Of a stretch of DNA of 64,000 nucleotides, positions 12,541-23,029 are shown piece by piece. The notes beneath the pieces are model-generated. The model saw only the letters and a program-made list of their open reading frames with translations, was not told the DNA's origin and ran no database searches. Source of the stretch: Acanthosoma haemorrhoidale (Eukaryota > Arthropoda > Insecta > Hemiptera > Acanthosomatidae); contig OV884009.1 of assembly GCA_930367205.1 (NCBI GenBank), positions 79,443,189 through 79,507,188 of the forward strand, written 5' to 3'. Both the position numbers and the translations under genes were made by a program. Within the stretch, counting starts at the first letter, position 1. Every line of letters begins with the position of its first letter.

Positions 12541-12549
12541 TGGGGACTG

Positions 12550-13400
12550 TTCCTGTCAAAGAACACACTTTTTTTTTCTTATCTCTCTAATTATAAGGTT
12601 AAGGATGAGGGAAAAATAAAGGGATATTTGGGTTGAGCGGATCCTTGTACTACGAGTACCTGCTTGAAGGTGGTGTAAGGGAATTAAGGAGTGTGGGAAG
12701 CCTCGGTAGAGGTTGATAATTGCGGTACAGTGGTGAGAGTCCACTGGTGGCTGGGCCTAGAGTCCCTCTAGGCATGTAGTGCATTCCTATTTAGTCGGAT
12801 AGCAGTGTTAGGTGCCCGTTAGAGGCTTGTTGTTGGTGGGCCAAGCGCCGTGATGTCCACCACCATTTGGTCTGCTTTACTTTTTGTTAAATAAATGTGT
12901 GTTTATATGTGACATAGTTACGGGATGCTAACAATATTGTAGTTGTTATTGTTAAACCACTCTCCACTTAACTAAACCGTCTCTGAACGCACTCTCCTAC
13001 TTGCAGTTTTATCGTTTAGAATAGAGCCACTAAATCTCTATCCACTGGGCCTAATGGATGGCCTGCGCACATGCTGAGGATGTTGGCTGACATGGTGATT
13101 TCCTTTGATCCTTGAGGTTCGTGGGCAGGAAGTGCCCTTCTGGGCCGAGAAACCGCTGAAACTAGAGACCGACACGTGTGCATTTCAGCTGCTGGACCTC
13201 TCCCCACCTCCTCAGCAGCACACAACCCTAGCTCATCTGACAGCAGCCCTTAAAAGATGTATAAGAATGAATGAACGAGCCCTAAGGGAGAGGCGGTACT
13301 TTCGTCATTCGTCTGTTCTGCATAACCATACTTTTATGTCACATAGGAAGCTAAGTGTGCAGATACAACAAAATGGGACATATCCTTCATTATAACTTTG
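12550..13400. other. GC-richer unassigned block, possible old retroelement or exon pieces
   Basis: Local GC is clearly above background. One part, 12640-12900, ends in TTGTTAAATAAATGTGTG, which resembles a retroelement or transcript 3' end with an AATAAA signal on the plus strand. A second part, 13105-13395, holds a 96-codon plus-strand frame (contains QEVPFWAEKPLKLET and LAHLTAALKRC) whose third codon positions are GC-rich to about residue 65. The frame opens at TTG, not ATG, and an overlapping minus-strand frame (13016-13225) is also open. I recognise no family. Confidence 0.3.
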
Positions 13401-13883
13401 GACTATAAACTAATTATTGTTGGTTTGCACAGAATTTTGGAAATAGTAACAGACAGACAAACACGATCTCTTCGAAATGTGAATTATTTAAATTTAGAGA
13501 AGTTCGATTCCTTTGAATCAGTCCGAAATACCCTAACCAGAGAGAAACTAAATTAAGTAAACTATCCAGATGAACTGAAATAGGTGTTGGCCGAATTCGT
13601 GGAAATTATTCTAAAAAAAGTTAAGTATACATCCCATTCGTTCCAAGGATAGGCAACAGTTCCAAGGGGCAGGGAAGATTATTTAATGATTAAACAATAA
13701 AAATAATAACAAAACAAATACACCTGTGTTAATATAAATTGCAATGTCTAAACTGTGTGATAATTAGTATTTCACAAAAGCTAGAAGTCTCTCCTAAAGT
13801 ATCTTTTATGATTGATGAACAATCGAAAAGAGACATCTGTATGTTGATATTTTCAAAGAATATAAATTTGTTATTATTGATGT

Positions 13884-14012
13884 ACTGGATTTGGCAGGTC
13901 TCTGGGCTGTTTGTAAATACAGGGTGAATGAAAATTGTAAATATGATATGAATGAGAACATTTATCACAATTACTTATTGCCTAATAAGGCAGATTTATC
14001 ATAATAAAGAAG
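13884..14012 (+). mobile_element. JA family tail fragment
   Basis: Matches the last 130 bases of the JA 3' UTR: GGTCTCTGGGCTGTTTGTAA, GAATGAAAATTGTAAATATG, ATTTATCACAATTACTTATT and ATAATAAAGAAG. The 5' edge is truncated; the 3' end is at the usual AATAAAG tail. Confidence 0.8.
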
Positions 14013-15196
14013 TATATTATTATATTATTGATATTACATCTACCGTCAAGACTTCGTTTATTCAGGCATTCACAGGACTTCGGATTCAGAAATTGTGTAT
14101 AATTCAAAATACATAATTTTATGAAAGAAGAAGTCGGAGGCAAATTATCCTTTTACATTGAGTTATTTCAATGTTACGATACTTTTTTTTATTAGTCTTA
14201 CAATTAAAATGTCAAATGTATACGCTTAATAATTGCTTGTTCATGTACTAACGGGCACGAAACTCCTCCCCAAGTTTGATCGATAGGACAAAGCAGCTGC
14301 ATGCGTCCACGGTGCATTAAGGCTGTGATGCAAAAAAAAAAACGAGAACCGACAACTGTAACAGATACAACACCTGGTCCCACGATAGTTTGTTCGCTAT
14401 GGCCTGGCAGATCATTTTCCCATCGGAAAATCATTTTAGCAATTTTGACACAAAATATTTTAGATATTGGTACTAACTAAGAACATGATTCTGGGATTTG
14501 GGAAATAAGAAGGGTTGTTATTATGAGTTTCTTCCTAAAAGTTATTTACATTCCATCACAAAACTGTGGCCTAGAACCTTTACACAACGAAAAACTTATA
14601 AAAAAAACACGTACTAAACGAAAATTTGGAACATCACCTAAAAAAGTGCTAGAAATTATAACATAAATAGTTATCAATAAAATTTGGAAAATAAAAGCAT
14701 TTCGTACAATGTTTTGCTTGGCGTTTCAAACGTAAATTATCTTCAACAATCAGAATGATTTCCGTTTTAATCTGTTAAAGAAATATAATATATAAATACA
14801 CTTTATGCATCGCACGAGACCGATTTGTATTAATGCGGTTTATTATATTTAGAAAATGTAATGGATTTCTAATAATTAACAGCGCGATCTTATTAGTGAA
14901 GAGATTATGAATCGAAGCCGGGTCCTTCTCAATATCTAGTCCTTTTCAGGAACTGTATAATATTTTAATGCTTCATTCCATACTTTTTGCACAATTGTGT
15001 TTTTTTGCTGTTTTGTAAAAGCATATGCAAATATTCGATGCATCTAGGCAAAAAAAATTAACTTCATCGCTCGAGGTTATGAATAAAGTAAGTACACATA
15101 TATTTTAATTTAGGTTAAAATATAATAAAAAAACCTAACGACAAATAATAAACTTTTCTTTATAATGCATTATAACCTAAGCCCTTATATTATATA
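14013..15196. other. No gene seen
   Basis: AT-rich. A 76-codon minus-strand frame at 14204-14434 has no recognised domain. Confidence 0.5.
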
Positions 15197-15820
15197 CAGA
15201 GGGGTCCAAAAAAATGTATCCACTGGTTAACAGCTCATAACTTGCAAACTAATTGACGGAGTTGTCTCATTTTTGGTGAAAGTGTAGTTTAAAGTCCAAC
15301 TTAAAGATTGATGTCTTCAAAATTCGCCGAACACTTGAGCGACTCACTCCAGTTTCACGGGCACACTGTCTCACAGACTTCTGTGGTGAGCGAGTGAATT
15401 GTTGTATCACAAGATGGGAGTTAAATGGACTTGTTACTGTTACAGGTCGTCCAGATCGTTGTTTGTATACATCTTTAACACAGCCTTCGGCTTCAAATTT
15501 GTCTCGAATGCGACGAATCGTTAAACGTGTCGGTGGCTCTGTTTGATACACATTTCGCCATTGCCGTTGAACCTCATTAATGTTTTCGTACTTAAAATAC
15601 CACTTTAAAACAGACTTCCTTTCATCAAATGTAAGCCTTACGCCAGCCATGTTTACTCGAGTAACAAGGTACAACTAACAATAAAACACTAACTATCTGG
15701 CGACTGTCATCTGACAAAACCAAACAACGCAATACAACGCTTGTATGGCGATTGCCGGAACTACAAACTATTACACTACCAAAAATGAGTCAACTCCGTC
15801 AATTATTTTGGACCCCTCTG
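15197..15820 (-). mobile_element. Non-autonomous mariner-superfamily element (DUF4817-type), 624 bases
   Basis: Both ends read CAGAGGGGTCCAAAA inward and are flanked by TA (15195-15196 and 15821-15822), the Tc1/mariner target duplication. A second inverted block, TAATTGACGGAGTTG-N-CTCATTTTTGGT, lies right beside the outer block at the 15820 end but is separated from it by about 39 extra bases at the 15197 end (inner block 15250-15277). The element encodes one short ORF on the minus strand and lacks the catalytic domain. It needs transposase supplied by a full-length relative. Ends and duplication are seen directly; the family assignment rests on the encoded protein. Confidence 0.85.
15267..15650 (-). 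CDS. Truncated transposase: N-terminal helix-turn-helix DNA-binding domain only (DUF4817-like)
   Basis: 127 codons, ATG start at 15650 giving MAGVRLTFDERKSVLKWYFK; an upstream in-frame TTG is less likely. Residues about 5-70 match the DUF4817 type of helix-turn-helix seen in insect mariner-like transposases (TFDERKSVLKWY..., TRLTIRRIRDKFEAEG, then RSGRP). A second helix-turn-helix follows (SVRQCARETGVSRSSVRRIL). The normal protein continues into a DDE/DDD catalytic domain of some 200 residues; here the frame instead runs into the inner terminal repeat (KLHFHQK) and stops. No frameshift or internal stop is present, so a short DNA-binding protein could still be made. Known: such domains bind the transposon's terminal repeats. 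Inferred: it might act as a competitor of full transposase or be an inert passenger. Confidence 0.75.
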   Translation of the reverse strand: MAGVRLTFDERKSVLKWYFKYENINEVQRQWRNVYQTEPPTRLTIRRIRDKFEAEGCVKDVYKQRSGRPVTVTSPFNSHLVIQQFTRSPQKSVRQCARETGVSRSSVRRILKTSIFKLDFKLHFHQK

Positions 15821-16546
15821 TATATATAAGTAATTTATTGGTGCGAGTAATATTTTGAAGTAATGGATTCTCGCTATGTTTACGATATAAATTTGATGGT
15901 TATTACTTTTATAGTATCTAGTATGTAATCAACGTTTAGTACGTCGTAAAACTTAACTCATTATGGAAATGCTCGAAAACTGTGTTCCTTGGAATTCTTA
16001 GAAATACATTTTGGATTATTTGAAGTTAGCCGACATTGGTGTGATTGACTAGGCTCCACCCAACAAGGTGATTCATAAACGTTATGTGAGTGAGTAAATG
16101 AGTTCATAATTCATTCATGAAAACCCATTGACGTGTACTAAGTGGGAGAATGGGGTGATGGGCTCTTGTACAGTTACAGAAGGGGAGGCTTCAACTGGAG
16201 ATAACTCGCACAGTGAGATATTCTCTCGCGTTTGAAGAAAACCTCTGGCAACTCGGAAGCGGGTTAGTGGTGAGATCGGACTTCCGTTTAGCTGGGTTTG
16301 AGTGATTATCGTATTTCGTCGTCCTCAATCACATTAGAGTATTTTTGTGGAAAATATCTGTATTGTGAGAGATTCTAGTATAGCAAATGTTCATGTCACG
16401 TTTTCGTATGTACCCAATTTGATTTTTATTACTTTTATTTGTTTTGTATTTTTATAATTTATTTGCTAAATATTCATATACAAATCTTCATGGATAGTCA
16501 AATTGAACTACGTGTTCAAAGCTGATTATATTCTTTATTAGAAACT
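15821..16546. other. No gene seen
   Basis: Unassigned. 16080-16330 is less AT-rich but shows no recognised coding or RNA feature. Confidence 0.45.
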
Positions 16547-16931
16547 TCTTTATTGTGATAAAATTACAACCTGCCTTTTATTGGGCAATAAGTAATTAAA
16601 TTCATACCATATTTACAATTTTCAATCACTCGCTCATTCATACAGTATTTACAAACAGCCCAGAGACCTCCCAGAACCACATCGTTGTCACCTCCCTCGC
16701 ATAAGAAAGAGGAAGTGGAGTCTTGGAAGGTCTCCACGCTCCTCCGTCAGCCGCTTCACTGGATACGAGCAAGTGGAGGCTGACGAAGAGCGCGAGAGCC
16801 ACATACGCTCAGGACATGATTGGAGAAACTGGCCATTGCCAGGATTCCCACTGTCGCGGATTTATAGCAGGTCACGAGGCCACTGCCGCTTTAGTCTCAA
16901 AGGAGGGTTATAAGGATGAGTGGCGCAGGAT
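16547..16931 (-). mobile_element. JA family, 5'-truncated 3' end
   Basis: Minus-strand copy beginning (3' end) at CTTCTTTATTGTGATAAAAT and carrying the full 3' UTR and the last few RT codons to GATGAGTGGCGCAGG. The conserved stop region reads ATTTATAGCAGGTCACGAGG on the plus strand. It is well preserved relative to other copies. Confidence 0.85.
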
Positions 16932-17560
16932 TATGTTCTACATATTTTTAAAATGACAATCATAAATAAGTTATAAATAATCATAAATAAATGTAAGCAT
17001 CGCAACAGCGAGGATATTGCTAACATGAATAAATTACCCAAACGTAATGCGTAATATATTGTGAAAAATTGTTTTTCTATTAGCATCATTTTTTTCTTGT
17101 GCCAGTCCTTAAATATCTGACAAGGCACGTTCCAAAAATTTAATTTTTTTCTCAGGCGGAGCTGGCGGTATCTTCAAACCCCGACGCAGTTATTAAGTGA
17201 AAGGAGGCAGTGGTGCAACATCACTCAAAAGGCTATTGTGATCGATCGCATTTCAGATTGAATACAGTGCGCCTTCGAGGCCGATGTGGGTTTCTTGCGT
17301 ACTGTTTCTGGACGCAACATCTGCGTATGTAACAACATTGTGTTATTGTTTATTAGGTTAGTAGTAAATAAATACAATGATAGCTTAATGAACTATAAAA
17401 TCTAAAGTAAGATAGTAGCGTCTGAACCTCTAAACCAGTCAAAGTAAAGCTTAAAGAGGTTAGAATTTGAATTATCCATCAAATCCGATCCAGGATCCAG
17501 GACATTTATCCTTAGAAGTAAAAATAGATTCAAATGCGAGGGAACCTCATCTGCTTGGTT
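16932..17560. other. No gene seen
   Basis: Unassigned AT-rich flank between a JA copy and the next repeat motif. Confidence 0.45.
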
Positions 17561-17595
17561 CTTATTGTCAAGCCCGAAGTGAGAAGCTCTACTTT
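17561..17595 (+). repeat. Short hairpin motif, locus 4 of 5
   Basis: Reads CTTATTGTCAAGCCCGAAGT then GAGAAGCTCTACTTTT. Same order of blocks as the loci at 751 and 47938. It sits about 95 bases upstream of the recognisable start of the JA copy at 17690, but other JA copies lack it, so it is probably independent. Confidence 0.5.
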
Positions 17596-17689
17596 TAAAC
17601 TCACAATAATGGCATAGTTCACAGTAAAGACTTAATAGTGGAAGGGTGACTGGGGGATACAGAAAGAGATTTGGACTGCGAGGATTCTA

Positions 17690-18765
17690 GGAATAAATCC
17701 CAGATCAGTGTTCTACAGAGTTTAAATAGGACTTTATCCGAACGACGCACTTTCCTCTCCTCTGGAAACATTCCATTATTGTCCTGTTCGCCAAACCCGG
17801 TAAACCACTCATGACGCCTCATCATACCGTCCAATTAGCCTACTCCCTATCCTCTCAAAAATATTTGAGAAACTCCTATTAAAACGTCTTGGTTTCCTTT
17901 AACGACATTCCACTACTAAACAAGGCCTCAGAGATAGTACGGTACTTAGGCTTCCATCTCGACAAACGTAACTTTGTTACGTCTTGATTCCTAGAACCCA
18001 CATACGAGGCTAAAACGACAATAACTAAACAGACACTTTGGACAACTGTACAGACTACTTCAAAGGACATCCCATCTCTCAATAGAAAATAAACTACTAA
18101 TCTACAAAGTTATACTTAAGCCAATCTGGATGTACGGAATAGAGGTATGGGGGAAAGCCAGTCGAACATCAACGGTATCCAATCCTTTCCATCAAAAGCC
18201 TTGAGAACAATAGTAAATGCCCCTTATTACGTCAGTAACAAAACCCTTCATAACGATGTTAATTACCCTACATTCTCGAACTCATCCCTTCCAAGTTCAA
18301 GAAATTCCATAGTAACCTATCCAACCACCCTAATCCTGTAGCACAGTCATTGCTGCACTGCTCCACTCATCCCTATAATCCTCCTCGGAGACCGAAACGG
18401 CAGTGGCCTCGTGACCTGCTATAAATGACAGTGGGAATCCTGGCAATGGCCAGTTTCTCCGATCATGTCCTGAGCATATGTGGCTCTCGCGCTCTTCGTC
18501 AGCTCGTACCGATAACGCGGCTGAGGGAGAAGCGTGGGGGACTTCCCAAGACTCCGCTTTCTCTTTCGCATGCGAGGGAGGTGACAACCATGTGGACTGG
18601 GGAAGCCCCTGGGCTGTTTGTAAATTTTGCATGAATGAGCGAGTGAATGATGAATTGTCAATATGGTATGAATGAGAACATTTATCTCAATTACTTATTG
18701 CTTCTTAAGTATTAAATAAGGCAGATTGTAATTTTATCATAATAAAGTTGTTTATAATAATAAAT
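17690..18765 (+). mobile_element. JA family, longest span, internally deleted
   Basis: The first 200 bases encode the RT entry motif of Jockey-type LINEs in decayed form: a KPGKP-like stretch, then HDASSYRPISLLPILSKIFE (about 17810-17880). At about 17890 the sequence jumps to NDIPLLNKASEIVRYLGFHL (about 17900-17965), which lies at the far end of the RT domain, so the catalytic core including the YxDD box is missing. The C-terminal part, the conserved stop (TGCTATAA near 18417) and the complete 3' UTR to AATAAAGTTG follow. Stops and frameshifts are frequent. The deletion could be template switching during retrotransposition or a later genomic deletion; one locus cannot decide. Confidence 0.8.
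17790..18425 (+). pseudogene. Reverse transcriptase pseudogene of JA (core deleted)
   Basis: Coding remnant of the ORF2-type protein within the element at 17690-18765. Seen are RPISLLPILSKIFEKLL (RT motif 0/1 region), EIVRYLGFHLDKR (start of the post-RT region) and, after frameshifts, KALRTIVNAPYYVSNKTLHN (thumb-like C-terminal region). The palm with the catalytic aspartates is absent. It ends at the family-conserved TAA. It cannot encode an active enzyme. Confidence 0.75.
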
Positions 18766-18939
18766 GGGAGTGCTTGATTCTACCAGAAGCACAGAGGGTA
18801 GGGTTTTATTTCGGTTGTTATGTTCCTTACTTCGGTCAATTGTAGTTCGCTACCTAGACACGGGGGGTTGTAGGTGAACATTTAAAGAATTGCTCAGCAT
18901 TGCCACAGTTAACTCAAGGAACACAAATAGCCACAATAC
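18766..18939. other. No gene seen
   Basis: Short unassigned gap; the minus strand may extend the repeat described at 18940-19025. Confidence 0.4.
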
Positions 18940-19025
18940 AAGGAAATCAGGCATTGCTGGCGGGGCGAACAATGTTTACAAATATGTTTTATGCCATGCC
19001 GACCATCGTTAAGGTAACTCTAGGA
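18940..19025 (-). repeat. Dispersed repeat R1 (relative of 20045-20260 and 52930-53122)
   Basis: The minus strand reads AACGATGGTCGGCATGGCATAA, spacer, GTTTACAAATATG in reverse order relations that match CAATGGTCGGCTTGGCATAAAG at 20205 and AAAGGTTGGTTTAGCATAAAG at 53040. The neighbouring GCCCCGCCAGCAATGC block also recurs beside the tandem array at 53100 (GCCCCGCCGGCAATGC). Low-copy decayed family, not identified. Confidence 0.5.
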
Positions 19026-19147
19026 TTGTGGATGTAAAAATGATGAGTATGATATCTCTTTTTGAGTCAGCATTTTAGCTATTTGTTGAAAGGTCGATTT
19101 TCCATAGTTAGCCTTAAACACTCTTTCTTTACTTAGTAAGTACAACA

Positions 19148-19260
19148 CTGTGGATTTGGGAGGTCTCTGGGCTGTTTGTAAATACTGTGTGAATGAGATC
19201 ATTGACCGCAGTCACCAATTGTCCAATAAAAGGCAGATTGTAATTTTATCCTAATGGAGA
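19148..19260 (+). mobile_element. JA family tail fragment
   Basis: Begins at TGTGGATTTGGGAGGTCTCT and continues through the GTTTGTAAATACTGTGTGAATG block to GGCAGATTGTAATTTTATCC, near the usual 3' end; the terminal AATAAAG is changed. Confidence 0.8.
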
Positions 19261-19391
19261 TTGTATATATACTTTGTAAGTGCTTTATTTTCGTATGCAA
19301 GAAGATAGCATGTCTACTGATTCTTGGATACTCTAGTTTATAAATAGGGTATATGATTTATTTTGAGGGGTCAAAGGCCCTTTTTATTTTT

Positions 19392-19665
19392 ATTGTAGGG
19401 GGTTCACTTCTTTATTAAAACCAACGTCACAGCTGAAGTACTGTGGTGTGGAAGTCTCTCGCCCGAGAAGCTCGGCCGGGCCCCGAAGGGAATGGCCTGA
19501 AGAAGATAGGGATCTCTGCCCTTCCTGCCGGCTGATGAAGTGACCTCAAGGGCTCTAAGAAGAGATAAGAAACCTTTGGAAGGACTATCGTGCAGTTGTC
19601 TTCCCAGTGCGGGCGGCACGCGAGTCCCACTAATCGGCCTCTTCCGCTCCTCTAGGATTGGGTCT
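19392..19665 (-). mobile_element. GC-rich retroelement-like 3' end, unassigned
   Basis: A sharply GC-rich island in AT-rich DNA. Read on the minus strand it ends in TTTTAATAAAGAAGTGAACC, an AATAAA-bearing end like that of a transcript or LINE 3' UTR. It contains GTGCCGCCCGCACTGGGAAG and GGGGCCCGGCCGAGCTTCTC. Two overlapping minus-strand frames (19404-19630) match no family I recognise. The assignment as a retroelement end is an inference from composition and the tail. Confidence 0.35.
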
Positions 19666-20044
19666 CCACTACCAATATATAATATTAAATAACTGCACTA
19701 AATTTCTTATCTGCCTATACTGATTAGAAAAGTAAAGTAATATATATATAGAGAGAAATTTTCATTTTGGTATTGGTACCAATATTATTTATAATTATTA
19801 GTCAAAGAAACAACTGCCGTAATTCGAAGCAGGACAGCATCAGTTGGTAGATACACCGACTAAACCATGTTTGAGTCCCAATATTGTCAATCAATTTTCA
19901 TATTGCTGCAAATTATTAATAATCATAATACAAGATTTTTTCTATAAAATTCATTTCTATGGCCAAACAAAACTTAAGAAACTAAAAAGTGAAGAAACGT
20001 TGTCGAGAGATCATTGTGGGACTAAGCGTTTTCCTTAACCATTC
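19666..20044. other. No gene; weak tRNA-like stretch
   Basis: At 19835-19880 CATCAGTTGGTAGATACACC and GTTTGAGTCCCA resemble A and B boxes, but the spacing is short and no cloverleaf can be drawn. The rest is AT-rich without features. Confidence 0.3.
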
Positions 20045-20260
20045 GAAAAATCAGAACTTTATCACAGACAGCTTCTGATCTGTGACTTGAAAAGTCTTAA
20101 AATACCAATCAGCCTATTTCGAGATGATTTGGAAAAATAAATTAAAAATTTCAATAAATTGAAATATAGCGTTGAGTTATCGGGCGAATCACTTTATCCC
20201 AGCAATGGTCGGCTTGGCATAAAGCAAAGATGTAAACATTGGATAATAACCTAAGGGGTA
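20045..20260 (+). repeat. Dispersed repeat R1, copy 2
   Basis: Starts with AAAAATCAGAACTTTATCAC and GATCTGTGACTTGAAAA, and continues to CTTTATCCCAGCAATGGTCG and GGCATAAAG. The same blocks in the same order occur at 52930-53122. The first half also matches 29134-29230. Confidence 0.5.
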
Positions 20261-21690
20261 AATCCAGTGAATTTAATACATTAACTTATGCTTTAACAGA
20301 AATGGTGGTGTACATAACCTAGCATTTAAAATTAGGGCCACAGCCGTTGGAAGGGCTTTGCAAGCATAAATTGTGGGAATAAATACGTTTGCCTGCATGA
20401 CTATGTTCGGAAAGTCCCAAAACAGTTAAAAACTATAATTCTATCTGGATACAACTTACGTTTTTCGAGCCGTAAAAAACATACACGATGTCTGCAACAT
20501 ACCTGGAAAATAAAATCATTCTGTAACAAAGATTCATATAATACAAAATACACGCTAAAGTAAAAGGAAAAAAATAATTTTTTCTCCTGATTAAAAAAAT
20601 AAAATGCAACTACTTGGGTTTCTTGCTAGCCTAATCTAGATACAAAGATAAACCAATTCGAGCTGGATAAGAAAAACAGGTTATCTACTATCAAAACCGC
20701 TTACAGAACTGTGAAAGAACTTAGGTAGCCAGATAGTGAAGGCACCTTCTCTCTTATCGCGGAGACCTGATTGCTAAGGCTCTTGGCCGGAGCTCTATGT
20801 TTTCTGTTCTTATGCTCGACGATAAGTATTTTCCCTATACGCTCATTTAGCTTCTGAACCAAAAACAAAAAAAAATAGTTATGCCGCATGAAGAAACTTT
20901 TTTAAAAATAATAATTAATTAAGATGGACATAATCAGATTTATACTCAACAACTTGACCAACGCCGCAATTTACAAATAAAAATTGTTGCTATAGCATAA
21001 ATTTCCCCGGTCTGTTTAATGCAATATGTCAAATATATTGAACCTTTGTAAAGGATACATACATATGTATAATATCCCTCAAATGGTTTATATTATTTAT
21101 CACATTACCCTTTATCATAGGTTGTAAAGCTTGCTAACTAAGAACAGTCTGGTTAAATCTTTAAAAAAAGATACTAATCAGTTGTAGGTTTTGTTTTGTT
21201 TCTGTTTTTCCCCATTGAATATATTTTAGTATTAATTGTATTTTAGTTTTTGGCTAGAGTCACTCCGGGGTCTGCCCACTGGCAAGTATATTGCAACTTA
21301 ATGTTTATTTTTGTTTTTTCCACGACACGAACCGACAATCAAAAATTAACATCACACTATCTCCATCTTCGTGTTTTTTTGTTTTTTTAACGCTGTCTAT
21401 CTGTTTTAAAGTGCCCGAGGAGTTTAAAGAAATGAGATAGAGTACAAGTAAGAAGAAAAGCTGGAGGTTATCACGTAATTACATAATAAAATCAGAAGCT
21501 CTTAGTTTAGCTGTCATTAATCCTTCTCTTCGTTCTAAGATGGCCCTTTAACTCATATTGACATCCTCATATTGACGGGTTAATATAAATCCAAAAAGAA
21601 ATCATTGTCCATAATTAGAAAAAGGGAAATTTCAGTCTGTAGAAATAAAGAAAAACTACCGCCTATATATATATTTTTTTTTTTTTTTTA
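20261..21690. other. No gene seen
   Basis: AT-rich DNA with short chance frames only. Confidence 0.5.
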
Positions 21691-22592
21691 ACAACAATTT
21701 TTATTAAGATAAAATTACAATCTGCCTTTTATTAGGCAATAAGTAATTGAGATAAATGTTATCATTCATACCATATTTACAATTCATCATTCACTCGCTC
21801 ATTCATACAATATTTACAAACAGCCCAGAGGCCCCCCAAGTCCACAAGGTTGTCACCTCCCTCGCATGCGAAGGAGGAAGCGGAGTCTTGGGAAGTCCCC
21901 CACGCTCCTACGTCAGCCGCGTCACTGGATAAGAGCCAGAGGAGGCTGACCAAGAGCGCGAGAGCCACAGACGCTCAGGACTCCCACTATCGCTTAGTTA
22001 TAGCAGGTCACGAGGCCACTGCCGTTTTAATCTCCAAGGAGGATTATAGGGGTGAGTGGCGCAGTGCAATGACTGTGCTAGGGAATTAGGGTGGTTGGAT
22101 TGGTTACTATGGAATTTTATGAACTTGGAAGGGATGAGTTCAAGAATATAGGGTATATTCAGATCATTGTGAAGGGTTTTATTGCTGACGTAATAAGGGG
22201 CATTTACTATTGTTCTTAGGACTTTTGATTGAAAGGATTGGATGCGCTTGATGTTCGACTTTTTTGCTATTCCCCATAGCTCTATTCCGTATGTCCAGAT
22301 TGGCTTAATTATAACTTTGTAAATAAGTAGTTTATTTTCTATTGAGAGATGGGATATCCTTCGAAGTAGTCTGTACAGTTGTCCAAAGCGTCTGTTTAGT
22401 TCTTGTCTTTTTAGCCTCGTGTGTGGGTTCCATGTCAGTCTTTTGTCGAGATGGAAGCCTAAATACCGTACTGTCTCAGACACAGGGAGAGGAATTGAAT
22501 TTAAAAAGACTGGCGGACAGGACTTGCGGCATAGGGTAAAGGTTGTGTGGGAACATGTTCCTTCATTGACTTTGATTCGCCATTGTTTCCTA
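21691..22592 (-). mobile_element. JA family, best-preserved long copy
   Basis: Minus-strand element with 3' end at ACAACAATTTTTATTAAGAT beside a T-run (A-run in sense) and 5' truncation near 22592, where the frame opens with WRIKVNEG. It contains about 590 bases of RT C-terminal coding and a 300-base 3' UTR. It is the reference used here to recognise the other copies. Confidence 0.9.
21998..22588 (-). pseudogene. Jockey-like reverse transcriptase, C-terminal fragment (uninterrupted frame)
   Basis: About 196 codons of uninterrupted frame ending at a TAA after LKRQWPRDLL. Diagnostic Jockey-clade segments in order: WRIKVNEG with HTTFTLCRKSCPPVFLN, VRYLGFHLDKRLTWNPH, LLIYKVIIKPIWTYGIELWG, IQRFQ-like RIQSFQSKVLRTIVNAP, YYVSNKTLHNDLNIPYILE. 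This is the region just after the RT palm; the palm with its YxDD box and any endonuclease are missing because the copy is 5'-truncated. There is no start codon of its own (the frame opens by chance in the flank to 22666). Having no stops over about 590 bases suggests this insertion is younger than most copies here. Not expected to be functional. Confidence 0.85.
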
Positions 22593-23029
22593 TATAATAA
22601 AAAAAAAAAAAAATTAATTATGAGGTAACTGATCCAGTGAAATTCTATTTTTTTTTTTATGCACATGCATATTTCGGGGATAATAAAGATTTATTGTTAC
22701 TAACACTAAATCAGCTATTGTCTGCCTGAATGTGTGTCAGCTGTGAAAATTATCTAATCTACACGAAACTTTATAGGTATAATAATCAATACCCCGGAAT
22801 ACGCTGTATACGTTTCGTTCGAGATATGATAATGGGAAAATAAAAAAAAAACATAAAAGAAGTTGTATTTGTTTTTATTTATTGAGTAATTGGATTTTAA
22901 ACAGTCTTAACTCAAATCTCAGAAGCTACTTCAGATATAAAATTTCTCCGTGGTTAAAGAATTTGACCTAATGTTAAATTCAAATATCATTGTTAGTCGA
23001 GAAACTTAAAAATAGACAATTGTAGATTG
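22593..23029. other. No gene seen
   Basis: AT-rich flank with A-runs (22603-22617) beside the truncated LINE end. Confidence 0.45.

Noticed and set aside
18425..18675. Several overlapping frames of 65-100 codons on both strands
   Set aside because: They all lie in the JA 3' UTR and are shadows of the repeat.
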